Source: Candidatus Nitrospira nitrificans
GTDB taxonomy: Bacteria > Nitrospirota > Nitrospiria > Nitrospirales > Nitrospiraceae
Assembly: GCF_001458775.1 (NCBI RefSeq)
Contig: NZ_CZPZ01000007.1
Location: 1 to 64,000 of the forward strand
Direction: 5' to 3'
DNA length: 64,000 nt
The number at the start of each line of letters is the position of its first letter. Within the stretch, counting starts at the first letter, position 1. Of the stretch, positions 8,743 through 17,334 are shown piece by piece. The notes under the pieces were generated by a model that was not told where the DNA came from, made no database searches, and saw nothing but the letters and a program-made list of their open reading frames with translations. The position numbers and the translations under genes are program-made.

Positions 8743-11700
8743 GATTCACCATACCGCGATTTTTGTAAGGGAGGCAGCGGGTGATTTCCCTCATCCGTTA
8801 TTGATTCCAGCAGATGAAGATCGTGCACGGTCAGTGTCACGACACCGAAGCTTTCTTCCACCAGTCCCCGGACCACGTACGGCCGGTTTGGCGAGAGCAG
8901 ATGGCAGCAGCGGCGATAGACCTCGGGGAACAGCGTGGCGTCGTAGAGGGCCGTGGTGTCTTCCAAGGTGATGAATTCCATGGCGTGACCGTGCTTGGTC
9001 TCAGCCGCCTTTTCCGTGATCAGCAAGCCGACCATCGTAATACGCCGACCGACGTAGCGGTGCATGTGGGAAGCCGGCACCGGCCGGCGCCGCTCGATCT
9101 GCTTGTGATAGAGAGTCAAAGGATGGCGACTGGCCAGAAAGCCGAACGATTCAATTTCATGGGCCCGTTTCTGAGCGGCGGAATAGTCGTCCGGAATCGG
9201 TAAAGGACCTGGATTGAAATTCTTTCCTACATACAGCCGCCACATCAAGGCCGGCCTTGTCAGCTCGCCGGCGATGGAATCACAGCAGCCGGCGCGGACC
9301 AATGCTCTGGCATGGGACGGCTCCGGCTTCATACGACCGAGAAAGTCTTGGAACGATCGATAGGGACCATTCTGTGTGCGTTCTTCGACGATCCTCTCGC
9401 CGAGCTCTTTCGGAATCGTCTTCACCTGCATGAATCCAATCCGCAGCCGCTCGCCTTCGCCGCGGTAAACCCACTCGCTTTCGTTGATGTCCGGTAGGAG
9501 GATCGCCAATCCCATGCGCCGGGCCTCCGAGATGTACGCAAAGGTCGAGTAAAAGCCTCCTTGGTTACTGATGACGGCGGCGATGAATTCCGACGGGTAG
9601 TGGGTTCTGAGATAGGCGGACTTGAACGAGACTTGCGCATAGCTCGCCGAGTGGGGCTTGCAAAAACTATAGCCTGCGAAACTCATGATCATCTCCCAAA
9701 TTCTGCCGATAATATCCGGTGAGGCGCCGTTCTGCGCTGCTCCGCGGCAAAACTGCCGGTAGTAGTCTCGCAGTTGTCGTTGTTTGTGTTTTTTGCTGAT
9801 GATCTTACGAAGCTGATCCGCATCCTCTACGGAAAAGTCCGCCAGCGCCATCGCGACCTTCGAGACATCTTCCTGATACGTCATGATGCCGTGGGTTTCG
9901 TCCAATACGCCTCTCAACTTGTCATGCCAGGTTGCACAGGAATCTTCCTGCGCGCGGCGGATAAATTCTTCGACGAAAGGGTTGGTGGCGGGCCTGACCA
10001 AGGACGAGACCATGACGAGATACTCAAAGACATCGGCGACCGCGCGGCGGTGCGGCGGCATGCCGGTCCACAGTTTTCTCAGCAAGAGACGTGTGGCGGG
10101 CGATTCGATGTAGAAGCAGCCGATCGTGTCACCGCATCGGATCGCGTCTTGCGTGGCGGCATCGTTGAGGGGGTCCCAGGTTTCGTAGTCGATCGTGCGG
10201 CCCGTATGGTCGGCGATGGCGGCGAGCGCATCTCGGATCACGGCGAGCGACCGGTTGCCCAAGATGTCGATCTTCACGAGCCCCGCATCCTCCGTCTGGT
10301 CCTTTTCCCACTGGATGACCGGCAAGCCCTTGGCCGTGTATTCCACCGGCACGTAGCGCCGGATTTCGTCCGGTACGATGACGACTCCTCCACAATGCAG
10401 GGAAAGATGGCGGAAGTGGTTCTGCGCCTTCAGAGCCTGGGTCAAAATCTCGGGCCACGGCCTTTTCAAGTTCAGCACCTGCGAGAGCCGACAAAGCCAT
10501 TGCTCGTTGGTCGGTGGAGCGGAGAAACCGAGAAGATCTTTTTGGCGTACGACATGCGAAGACACCCTGCCGATTTCTTGGGCCGGCATGCCGTAGACCT
10601 TGGCGACTTCGCGAATCGCCGCTCGGAACCCAAGGCCGTTTTGATTCGCCACCATGGCGGCCTGGCGCTCGCCGTACTGCTCGAACACCCACTTCAAAAT
10701 GTCGTCGCGCTCGTCCCATGCAAAATCGATGTCGATATCCGGCGGATCTTTGCGGCCGGGATTGAGAAATCGCTCGAAGAAGAGGTGATGCTTGATCGGA
10801 TCGACATGGGTGATGTTCAGACAATACGAAACGATGGAAGCCGCGACTGAACCTCGGCCGCAGGTGGTCCCCTTTGAGGCCTTGACGATTTCTTCCACGA
10901 CAAGAAAATAGTGGGCGAAGCGTTTTTCTCGGATGGTCGCCAACTCTTTTTCAATCCGGTCACGAATCTCTTGTGAGGGGGTGCCGTATCGATCCTGTGC
11001 GCCGGCATGGGTTTTGTCTTTGAGCGTGAGGAATGCTTCTTCATCGGTCAACCGGCGAAAGGCCGGAAAGATGGTTTCACCGAAACGCCAGTCGCTGTGG
11101 CAGGCTTCGGCAATGTGGACGGTGTTCTCCAGCGCTTCAGGAACATGTGGGAAGCGCGAGGACATGAGCGCGGGCGGCATCAACCATTGCCGAGGTGCGC
11201 AACAGGCTTCTTCCGGCAGCCGTGACAGGGTCGTGTTGAGGGCGATGGCGCGCAACAGGCGATGCGTGGCGAAACCGTCCGCGCCGGAGAAATACACGCG
11301 ATTGGTGGCGACAGGCGGAAGATCGATTCGGCGGCTGAAGAGGAGTGCCTCATGCATAGCCGGCCCCGGCGTCAGCTCCACATAGAGGTCTTGCCGCGAT
11401 TCTTTGGCCCAGGCCACGAGCGCCGCTTCATCGTCCGTGAAGACGATCAGCCCGTCGCGATAGCGGGAGACCGACGCGAGGAAGTCGAACGATGGATTGC
11501 AGTGGCGTTCCGACAGAAGGCGACAGAGGTTCGCATAGCCGTCCGGTGTTCTGGCCAGCAAGACTGCGCGATGGTCCTCAGTCGTCAGCTCAGCGCCGAG
11601 AATCGGTCGGAGACCCAGTCCCTTCGCTTGCTCGATAAAGCGGATCGCTCCGTACAATCCGTTCGTATCGGTCAAGGCTATGGCCGGCGACCCTTGCCGC

Positions 11701-11795
11701 CGTGCCGAGCGGCAGAGTTCTTCCAACGACGACACGCCGCGCATCGGCGAATAATCGGAATGGACATGGAGGTGGACGAATGGGGGCGCCGCCAT
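8694..11795 (-). CDS. dnaE2: error-prone DNA polymerase III alpha subunit DnaE2
   Basis: The 1033-residue C-family polymerase has the length of DnaE2/ImuC rather than replicative DnaE (about 1160). It opens with a PHP domain (HLHVHSDYS). The catalytic aspartates are in PPDIDIDF, with GRGSVAAS upstream and CGGVVIVP and FAGYSFCKPHSASYA further on. An OB-fold lies near the C-terminus (VGRRITMVGLLITE). In known systems DnaE2 works with ImuB in SOS-induced mutagenic lesion bypass. Its ATG starts one base after the imuB stop, and udgX overlaps its end. Confidence 0.95.
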   Translation of the reverse strand: MAAPPFVHLHVHSDYSPMRGVSSLEELCRSARRQGSPAIALTDTNGLYGAIRFIEQAKGLGLRPILGAELTTEDHRAVLLARTPDGYANLCRLLSERHCNPSFDFLASVSRYRDGLIVFTDDEAALVAWAKESRQDLYVELTPGPAMHEALLFSRRIDLPPVATNRVYFSGADGFATHRLLRAIALNTTLSRLPEEACCAPRQWLMPPALMSSRFPHVPEALENTVHIAEACHSDWRFGETIFPAFRRLTDEEAFLTLKDKTHAGAQDRYGTPSQEIRDRIEKELATIREKRFAHYFLVVEEIVKASKGTTCGRGSVAASIVSYCLNITHVDPIKHHLFFERFLNPGRKDPPDIDIDFAWDERDDILKWVFEQYGERQAAMVANQNGLGFRAAIREVAKVYGMPAQEIGRVSSHVVRQKDLLGFSAPPTNEQWLCRLSQVLNLKRPWPEILTQALKAQNHFRHLSLHCGGVVIVPDEIRRYVPVEYTAKGLPVIQWEKDQTEDAGLVKIDILGNRSLAVIRDALAAIADHTGRTIDYETWDPLNDAATQDAIRCGDTIGCFYIESPATRLLLRKLWTGMPPHRRAVADVFEYLVMVSSLVRPATNPFVEEFIRRAQEDSCATWHDKLRGVLDETHGIMTYQEDVSKVAMALADFSVEDADQLRKIISKKHKQRQLRDYYRQFCRGAAQNGASPDIIGRIWEMIMSFAGYSFCKPHSASYAQVSFKSAYLRTHYPSEFIAAVISNQGGFYSTFAYISEARRMGLAILLPDINESEWVYRGEGERLRIGFMQVKTIPKELGERIVEERTQNGPYRSFQDFLGRMKPEPSHARALVRAGCCDSIAGELTRPALMWRLYVGKNFNPGPLPIPDDYSAAQKRAHEIESFGFLASRHPLTLYHKQIERRRPVPASHMHRYVGRRITMVGLLITEKAAETKHGHAMEFITLEDTTALYDATLFPEVYRRCCHLLSPNRPYVVRGLVEESFGVVTLTVHDLHLLESITDEGNHPLPPLQKSRYGESCDALLDQPPNSFLPN

Positions 11796-11796
11796 C

Positions 11797-12981
11797 TTAT
11801 GCGTTAATGGTCCTTCCCCAAGACAGAGCCTGTTCGCCGAATTTTGCGCGGATCTGATCCAATGCCAGCGAGAGACGGTGAGAGCGGGAAGAAACTACGG
11901 ACGCCGACTCGTCATAGAGCGAAAGTTGCCGGGCCGGCGGTTCCAGTCGACCGACCTGAAGCGTCAGCCGCGTGAGACGCACCCGCCGGCGGAAACATCG
12001 GTAGAACAGGTTTGCCAGCGCAGGCCGGAGATCGATCTCCCAGTAGGTGCCGTGTGGCAGCGTCTCATGAACGGTCTGTTCGACATGGTCGCTGTGTCGA
12101 ATAGTCAGCGAGATGTGTCGGCACATACGTTGTCGTTGTCGAAGCGTCGCGCAAATCTGTTCCGATAATCGATAGAGCCGACCCAGCAAGAGTTGATCAT
12201 CCACTTCATCCGGATCGAGATGAAGGGAGCGTTCGATCGTTGGTTGCGCAATCGGTGCCCGGACCGGCGAGGGATCAATCCCCAGTGCCCAATCGCGCAG
12301 CAGTAGACCCGTGGAAACACCGAGGGCGGCTTGCAGGTATGCCGACGAAACGGAGGCGATCGCGCCGAGCGTGAGAAGATTCAAATCCTCCAGCCGCTGT
12401 AAGACTCGCGAGGTGTGGGCGCGGCGAAGGCCGGGAAGCGACAGGGTCGGCAACGGAGCGAGGAACGGTTGCTCACATCCGGAGTGGATCGACAACAGTT
12501 GCGGTGGTCTCGTGAGCGTGGTTGCGGCCAGTTGCGAGACCAGTTTGTTTCCCGCCAGACCAATCGCGCTGTGCCATCCCTGCTGATGGGTCAACTCTCG
12601 ACTGATGCGGGTTGCGGTATCGATGGGAGGGCCGAAGAGTTGAGTTGTGCCGGTGAGGTCCAAGAAGAGCGAACCGGGTCTGATCGATTCCCAAGTCGGG
12701 GCAAAGCGCGAGATACGGTGTTGCAGCTCGCGATGGGCGGCTTGCGTGAGTGATGAATCGGGAGGGATCATCCGCAGGCCAGGACAGATCAGCCGCGCGA
12801 GATCCACCGGCATCCCCGGCTGTAGACCTTCGTGAAACGCTTCCGGAGAAATCTCTCGGATCACTGCTCGCGGCGTATGCGTCGGCGCCACGGCCACCGG
12901 TCTGTTCCTCAACGTGCTGTCGGCGGCGCGAGCCAGCACGATTTCAAAAGAAGGAATCTGAAGGCAGACAATGTGGCGATC
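11797..12981 (-). CDS. imuB: ImuB, catalytically inactive Y-family polymerase-like protein
   Basis: About 394 residues. It resembles Y-family polymerases but lacks the acidic active-site residues: the first motif reads CLQIPSFEIVLAR where an active enzyme has Asp-x-Asp. A clamp-binding motif of the QLxLF type (QLSLY) lies near the C-terminus. ImuB is known to bridge DnaE2 to the sliding clamp. I place the start at ATG 12981; a TTG at 13014 would add 11 residues but lies directly next to a putative -10 box. It is the first gene of imuB-dnaE2-udgX. No imuA gene lies upstream, where rpsF diverges. Confidence 0.88.
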   Translation of the reverse strand, partial: DRHIVCLQIPSFEIVLARAADSTLRNRPVAVAPTHTPRAVIREISPEAFHEGLQPGMPVDLARLICPGLRMIPPDSSLTQAAHRELQHRISRFAPTWESIRPGSLFLDLTGTTQLFGPPIDTATRISRELTHQQGWHSAIGLAGNKLVSQLAATTLTRPPQLLSIHSGCEQPFLAPLPTLSLPGLRRAHTSRVLQRLEDLNLLTLGAIASVSSAYLQAALGVSTGLLLRDWALGIDPSPVRAPIAQPTIERSLHLDPDEVDDQLLLGRLYRLSEQICATLRQRQRMCRHISLTIRHSDHVEQTVHETLPHGTYWEIDLRPALANLFYRCFRRRVRLTRLTLQVGRLEPPARQLSLYDESASVVSSRSHRLSLALDQIRAKFGEQALSWGRTINA

Positions 12982-13014
12982 CATGTGTTGGCATAGGCGA
13001 ATGATTGTAGCCAA

Positions 13015-13042
13015 TGGTTACATCAAAAGGCTCTTCTGTCAA
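13015..13042 (-). promoter_or_regulatory. putative promoter of the imuB-dnaE2-udgX operon
   Basis: The minus strand has TTGACA (13037-13042), a 16-bp spacer and TAACCA (13015-13020). Transcription would start about 25 nt before ATG 12981. No recognisable LexA box was found by eye. Confidence 0.35.
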
Positions 13043-13098
13043 CGTAGGTAAATTTCTTAATGCATTGAGTAATGAGCATGGCGGGCCTCTCCGATTCA

Positions 13099-13129
13099 TT
13101 GACAGCACGAGAAACCCTGTGCTACGGTC
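13099..13129 (+). promoter_or_regulatory. putative promoter and leader of the rpsF operon
   Basis: TTGACA at 13099-13104 is followed by a weak -10 (CTACGG or TACGGT at 13122-13129, with a TG extension). The roughly 75-nt leader that would follow contains a small hairpin (GCGCC, loop AAATA, GGCGC at 13141-13155). Such leaders often bind the S6:S18 complex, but I cannot confirm that motif here. Confidence 0.35.
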
Positions 13130-13208
13130 CACCGTTCTTTGCGCCAAATAGGCGCCCTACACCTCGCTTCCGACTGGTTCGGGGGCCTTTGTCCAGGAGG
13201 ATCGCTGC

Positions 13209-13556
13209 ATGGAGCTCTACGAGTCTCTGTTTATCATTCGTCCGTCCGTCTCCGATGAGGAGACGAAGACGCTCATCGACAAAATGAAAACCGTCGCCGA
13301 CAAGACCGGCGCCGAATTCATCAAAGCCGAGAATTTAGGGAAGAAAAAACTCGCCTACGAAGTGCGTCGCGAGCGGAAGGGCACCTATGCCTATTTCTAC
13401 TTTAAGGCCCCGAACAACACGGTCGGTGAGCTCGAACGCGCCTATCGATTGGAAGACAACATCATCAAGTTTCTGACGGTCCATCACGAGAAACCCTTGG
13501 TGGAGCGGCGTCCAGTTGACGCGTCGACACAGGAGTCCGACGGTGGCCGGGTTTAA
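13209..13556 (+). CDS. rpsF: 30S ribosomal protein S6
   Basis: The 115-residue protein begins with the family pattern MELYESLFIIRPS, and the core GKKKLAYEVR and GTYAYFYFKA are clear. S6 pairs with S18 on the platform of the small subunit. A strong AGGAGG precedes the ATG. The 3' end overlaps ssb by 14 bp, and rpsR follows, the standard rpsF-ssb-rpsR order. Confidence 0.97.
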   Translation: MELYESLFIIRPSVSDEETKTLIDKMKTVADKTGAEFIKAENLGKKKLAYEVRRERKGTYAYFYFKAPNNTVGELERAYRLEDNIIKFLTVHHEKPLVERRPVDASTQESDGGRV

Positions 13557-13941
13557 CAAAGTCATCCTGATGGGGAACCTCACCCGGAATCCTGAGCTCC
13601 GGTACACGCCGAGCGGGACTCCGGTAGCGAGTTTCGGATTGGCGGTGAGCCGTCGGTTTAAACAGGGTGATGACCTGAAAGAAGAGGTGTGTTTCGTCGA
13701 TATCGTGGTATTCGGCAAACAGGCGGAACATTGCGGGCAATATCTCAGCAAAGGCAATGGGGCGATCGTCGAAGGCCGGTTGCAGCAACGCCGTTGGGAG
13801 ACGGAAGATGGTCAAAAGCGGAGTAAGCATGAAGTGGTCGCGCAGACGGTGACGTTCATGCCCAAGCGCCAAGACGGTGGTGCCGCCGCCGAACCTCCGA
13901 TGCACGACGAACCTGGCTATGACATGGGCGAAGAAGGTTAA
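13543..13941 (+). CDS. ssb: single-stranded DNA-binding protein
   Basis: This is a 132-residue OB-fold protein that coats single-stranded DNA in replication, repair and recombination. The N-terminus AGFNKVILMGNLTRNPELRY is the family signature. GTG at 13543, inside the end of rpsF, is preferred over an upstream in-frame codon because of its AGGAGT site. The acidic tail is short and ends DMGEEG rather than DDDIPF, so partner binding through the canonical tip may differ. Confidence 0.94.
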   Translation: MAGFNKVILMGNLTRNPELRYTPSGTPVASFGLAVSRRFKQGDDLKEEVCFVDIVVFGKQAEHCGQYLSKGNGAIVEGRLQQRRWETEDGQKRSKHEVVAQTVTFMPKRQDGGAAAEPPMHDEPGYDMGEEG

Positions 13942-13965
13942 TGACGGGAGCATGAGGAGGCAGTC

Positions 13966-14214
13966 ATGGATCGAAGCGACAACGAACGTGGCGGGGGGCG
14001 ATTGTTTCAGCGAAGGCGTCCCTGCAGATTTTGTTTGGAAAAGGCGCCGATTGATTTCAAAGACGCCGGTTTACTCAGGAATTTTTTGACGGAGCGTGGA
14101 CGCATTGTTCCGCGCCGCATTTCTGGGAATTGCATGCGCCATCAGCGTGAACTGACGGTGGCCGTCAAGCGGGCTCGGCATATCGCCATCATCAGCTTTG
14201 CCGAGGAGCGATAA
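13966..14214 (+). CDS. rpsR: 30S ribosomal protein S18
   Basis: The 82-residue basic protein has the S18 core ([29 protein letters not shown]) and a good GAGGAGG site. It completes the rpsF-ssb-rpsR set. The CxxC in CRFC suggests the zinc-binding form. Confidence 0.96.
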   Translation: MDRSDNERGGGRLFQRRRPCRFCLEKAPIDFKDAGLLRNFLTERGRIVPRRISGNCMRHQRELTVAVKRARHIAIISFAEER

Positions 14215-14219
14215 CGAAC

Positions 14220-14879
14220 GTGAGCGGCGATTTCGATGCATCGACGTGGGGTGGAGGAACGTTGTTAGGGGTCGCCATGGATGTGTTGACACCGAAAATT
14301 GCGGATATCACGGCGGAAGGGGTTTCACTGTCCGGGGACCTCACGGGTGAAGAGCTGGGACTCACCGATACGGATGTATCTATTCGAGGGGCCTTGGCCA
14401 TAGGCCTGGATCTTCGCGCGGTTGATCGCACGATCTGTGTGACGGGAGTCGTGGAGGGCACAGCGGTTCGTCAATGTGTGCGCTGCCTCAAGAATTTTGA
14501 CGATTCGATGGCCTTTTCCATCCATGTGGCCTATGAGCGTGAAGCAAAGGCGGCGCCGACTGCCGCGAAGCGAACCAATCCCCGGCAGAGGAAAGAGACG
14601 CCGGCTCTTGATGCCGAGCCTGAAGAGCCGAACGATGATCTGTATTACTATGCGGGCGATCATCTGGAACTGGCGCCGATGCTGCGGGAACAATTGATTC
14701 TTGCTTCGCCGATGCACCCGCTGTGTTCCGACGCATGTCTCGGTCTCTGTCCCCGTTGTGGGAAAGATTTGAATGAAGGTCCGTGTCATTGTGGCGAAGA
14801 GCCGACGGGAAGCCCGTTTCAGGTGCTGCGCACTATGAAGGAAAAGCTGAGGGACCCCACAAAGTCTGATAATCGCTGA
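14220..14879 (+). CDS. DUF177 (YceD-family) protein
   Basis: Up to 219 residues. It carries the YceD/DUF177 pattern with the central CVRCLKNF and a C-terminal zinc-like cluster (CSDACLGLCPRCGKDLNEGPCHC). YceD-family proteins sit directly before rpmF in many phyla and have been linked to large-subunit rRNA processing. The GTG at 14220 follows a GAGGAG site in the end of rpsR; an alternative ATG at 14277 has AGGGG in front and would give a more typical length. The start is therefore uncertain by 19 residues. Confidence 0.88.
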   Translation: MSGDFDASTWGGGTLLGVAMDVLTPKIADITAEGVSLSGDLTGEELGLTDTDVSIRGALAIGLDLRAVDRTICVTGVVEGTAVRQCVRCLKNFDDSMAFSIHVAYEREAKAAPTAAKRTNPRQRKETPALDAEPEEPNDDLYYYAGDHLELAPMLREQLILASPMHPLCSDACLGLCPRCGKDLNEGPCHCGEEPTGSPFQVLRTMKEKLRDPTKSDNR

Positions 14880-14914
14880 CCGGTGGTCCGAATCGAACAG
14901 AAGAAGGAGTCATC

Positions 14915-15100
14915 ATGCCCAATCCCAAACATAAACATTCACGGGCAAGACGCGACAAGCGTCGTACCCAAAAACTGCGTATGACCCCCCCGGGGATGGC
15001 CGTGTGTCCGCAGTGCCACGAGTTGAAGCTGCCGCATTATACGTGTTTGAACTGTGGGACCTACAAGGGCAAGGCCGTCATTCAGGTCGAAGAGGCGTGA
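14915..15100 (+). CDS. rpmF: 50S ribosomal protein L32
   Basis: The 61-residue basic protein starts MPNPKHKHSRARRDKRR, and the zinc-binding pairs CPQC and CLNC are both kept. An AGAAGGAG site precedes it. It sits in the conserved DUF177-rpmF-plsX order that couples ribosome and membrane lipid genes. Confidence 0.97.
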   Translation: MPNPKHKHSRARRDKRRTQKLRMTPPGMAVCPQCHELKLPHYTCLNCGTYKGKAVIQVEEA

Positions 15101-15198
15101 GCGGGTTGCCCAAATCGGTCTATGGCGCGAGTTTCCCAACACGTCTGACGTGAGCCCAGGGGGCGACGCGTGTTCAGCCAGTCTTTTCAGCACCATCC

Positions 15199-16236
15199 GT
15201 GAGTACCTCATCTCGCATGACGATCGCGCTCGACGCGGTGGGGGGGGATCATGGCCCCGCACCCTGTGTCGAGGGCGCGTTTCAGGCTGTGAAAGAGTTT
15301 GACGTCGAGGTCATTCTCGTCGGCGACGAAACCATCCTGAAACAGGAATGTGAGCGTCAGTCCAGTCACGATTCCCGCCTTACCATCCGGCACGCCTCCC
15401 AGGTCGTCGAAATGCATGAGTCGCCGGCCACCGTCGCGCGGAAGAAGCGAGACTCGTCGATTTGGGTGGCGACAGAGCTGGTCAAGAACGGCCTTGCCGA
15501 TGCGGTCGTGAGCCCTGGGAATACCGGAGCGAGCATGGTGGCATCGTTCTTCGTGTTGGGGCTGGCGAAAGGGGTGGAGCGGCCCGCGATTGCCACCAGC
15601 CTGCCGACGCTGAGCGGGGAAGCGATCATGCTCGATGTGGGGGCGAACGTCGACTGCACCGCCAAGCATCTCGAGCAATTCGCCTTGATGGGCAATGAGT
15701 ACGGCAAGCATCTGCTCGGAAAGCCGAATCCTCGTGTCGGTCTGCTGAGTATCGGCGAGGAAGACAGCAAAGGCAACGAAGTCACCAAAGAAGCGTTCAA
15801 GCTCCTTAAAGCCGGTTCGATGAATTTTGTGGGAAATGTCGAGGGGCGTGATGTGTACAGCGGCGTTGCCGATATCGTCGTCTGCGACGGGTTCATCGGA
15901 AACGTCGCGTTGAAGATTTCCGAAGGCGTGGCCGAGATGATTAAGAAATTGTTGCTCAAGGAGATCGCGGGCAGTTTTATCGGCCGCCTCGCGTATCCGC
16001 TGATGGCCAGGCCGTTGATGAATTTGAAGCGGAAAACGGACTACGCGGAGTTCGGCGGCGCCCCCTTGTTGGGCGTCAATGGGACGACGATGATTTGCCA
16101 TGGCCGATCATCGGCAAAGGCCATTAAAAACGCGATTCGGCGAGCGAAGGGCATGGCGGAACGCCGTGTGCACGAGCTGATTCAACGGGATATCGAAGAA
16201 AGTCAATCTCTGCCGCCAGTAGAAGAGAAGGTATGA
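15199..16236 (+). CDS. plsX: phosphate acyltransferase PlsX
   Basis: PlsX converts acyl-ACP and phosphate to acyl-phosphate, feeding PlsY in phospholipid synthesis at the membrane surface. The 345-residue protein shows the family N-terminus TIALDAVGGDHGP, SPGNTGASMV, LDVGANVDC and GFIGNVALK. The GTG at 15199 gives six residues before MTIALD; the ATG at 15217 is an equally good start, and neither has a clear Shine-Dalgarno site. The stop overlaps fabH by four bases (ATGA), pointing to translational coupling. Confidence 0.95.
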   Translation: MSTSSRMTIALDAVGGDHGPAPCVEGAFQAVKEFDVEVILVGDETILKQECERQSSHDSRLTIRHASQVVEMHESPATVARKKRDSSIWVATELVKNGLADAVVSPGNTGASMVASFFVLGLAKGVERPAIATSLPTLSGEAIMLDVGANVDCTAKHLEQFALMGNEYGKHLLGKPNPRVGLLSIGEEDSKGNEVTKEAFKLLKAGSMNFVGNVEGRDVYSGVADIVVCDGFIGNVALKISEGVAEMIKKLLLKEIAGSFIGRLAYPLMARPLMNLKRKTDYAEFGGAPLLGVNGTTMICHGRSSAKAIKNAIRRAKGMAERRVHELIQRDIEESQSLPPVEEKV

Positions 16237-17210
16237 AAGCCTGCATTGCGGGAATCGGCTCCTATGTGCCCGCCAGGGTGCTGACGAATGCGGATCTTGA
16301 GCGCATGGTGGCCACGTCCGATGAATGGATTCGGGAACGAACCGGAATCCGGGAGCGGCGGATCGCGGCGGCGGGAGAAGCCTGTTCGGATTTGGCGGTT
16401 CAAGCCGGGAAGCGAGCGTTGACTGCGGCGGGTCTGGCGGCAACCGATCTCGACATGATTTTGGTGGCCACCTGTACGGGTGATTATCCGCTCCCTGCCA
16501 CGGCCTGTCTCGTCCAGCATCAACTGGGAGCGACCAAAGCCGCGGCCTGCGATCTTTCGGCCGCCTGCTGCGGATTTGTCTACGCGCTCTCGGTGGCCGA
16601 TGCGTACGTGAAAACAGGGATGCGCCATGTCTTGGTGATCGGATCAGAGGTGATGTCTGCCGTTACCGATTGGACCGACCGGAACACCTGTGTGCTGTTT
16701 GGGGATGGAGCCGGGGCGGTCGTGGTCAGTGCCGGTGATGACGGAGAACGAGGTATTCTCTCCACGCACCTTCGCTCCGACGGGACGCTCTGCGAGCTGA
16801 TCATGGTGCCGGGAGGAGGGTCGCGTACTCCGCCGTCCGAAAAAGTGATCGCCGAGCGACTGCAGTACATCAAGATGAAAGGGAACGAGACGTTCAAAGT
16901 TGCCGTGCGCAGCTTGGAAGAGATCGCTCGCTCGACGCTGGCAGCGAATCATCTTCGCGTGGAAGATATCGATCTCTATGTGCCCCATCAGGCCAATATT
17001 CGGATTCTCAAGGCGGTGATGGAACGGCTCGGCCTTCCGATCGAAAAGGTTATGCTGAACGTGGATCGATATGGGAATACTTCAGCCGCCTCTATTCCGA
17101 TCGCCCTTGATGAAGCGGTGCGGGAGGGGCGTATCAAGGACGGCTCGTTGGTGATGCTCGGCGCGTTTGGAGCGGGATTGACATGGGCTTCCGCGATCAT
17201 TCGATGGTAG
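16233..17210 (+). CDS. fabH: beta-ketoacyl-ACP synthase III
   Basis: FabH starts fatty acid chains by condensing acetyl-CoA with malonyl-ACP. The 325-residue protein has the catalytic Cys at 112 in DLSAACCGFVYAL, the His in VPHQAN and the Asn in YGNTSAAS. Residue 113 is Cys where Ser is usual, giving adjacent cysteines. It overlaps plsX by four bases, and a 124-bp gap separates it from fabD. Confidence 0.96.
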   Translation: MKACIAGIGSYVPARVLTNADLERMVATSDEWIRERTGIRERRIAAAGEACSDLAVQAGKRALTAAGLAATDLDMILVATCTGDYPLPATACLVQHQLGATKAAACDLSAACCGFVYALSVADAYVKTGMRHVLVIGSEVMSAVTDWTDRNTCVLFGDGAGAVVVSAGDDGERGILSTHLRSDGTLCELIMVPGGGSRTPPSEKVIAERLQYIKMKGNETFKVAVRSLEEIARSTLAANHLRVEDIDLYVPHQANIRILKAVMERLGLPIEKVMLNVDRYGNTSAASIPIALDEAVREGRIKDGSLVMLGAFGAGLTWASAIIRW

Positions 17211-17296
17211 AGAACGACCAGGTCATGATCCGGACTGTTCCCATACGGCCGTACTCGTGATTGTGGGAAGGCGGCGGCTCATGACAACTTTTCTCG

Positions 17297-17327
17297 TTGA
17301 CTTTACACGGAATTTCGAAGATATCTA
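17297..17327 (+). promoter_or_regulatory. weak candidate promoter for fabD
   Basis: TTGACT (17297-17302) and TATCTA (17322-17327) are spaced by 19 bp. Transcription would begin at or next to the fabD ATG (17335), which has no Shine-Dalgarno site, so a leaderless message is possible. The spacing is long and the match is partial. Confidence 0.25.
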
Positions 17328-17334
17328 ACGCCCC

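Noticed and set aside
9774-10850. 358-residue open frame on the plus strand, antisense to dnaE2
   Set aside because: It is a mirror of a clear polymerase gene in GC-rich sequence, with no family resemblance.
12982-13098. LexA-type SOS box before imuB
   Set aside because: No convincing palindrome matching known LexA boxes was found by eye, though the LexA site of this phylum may differ.
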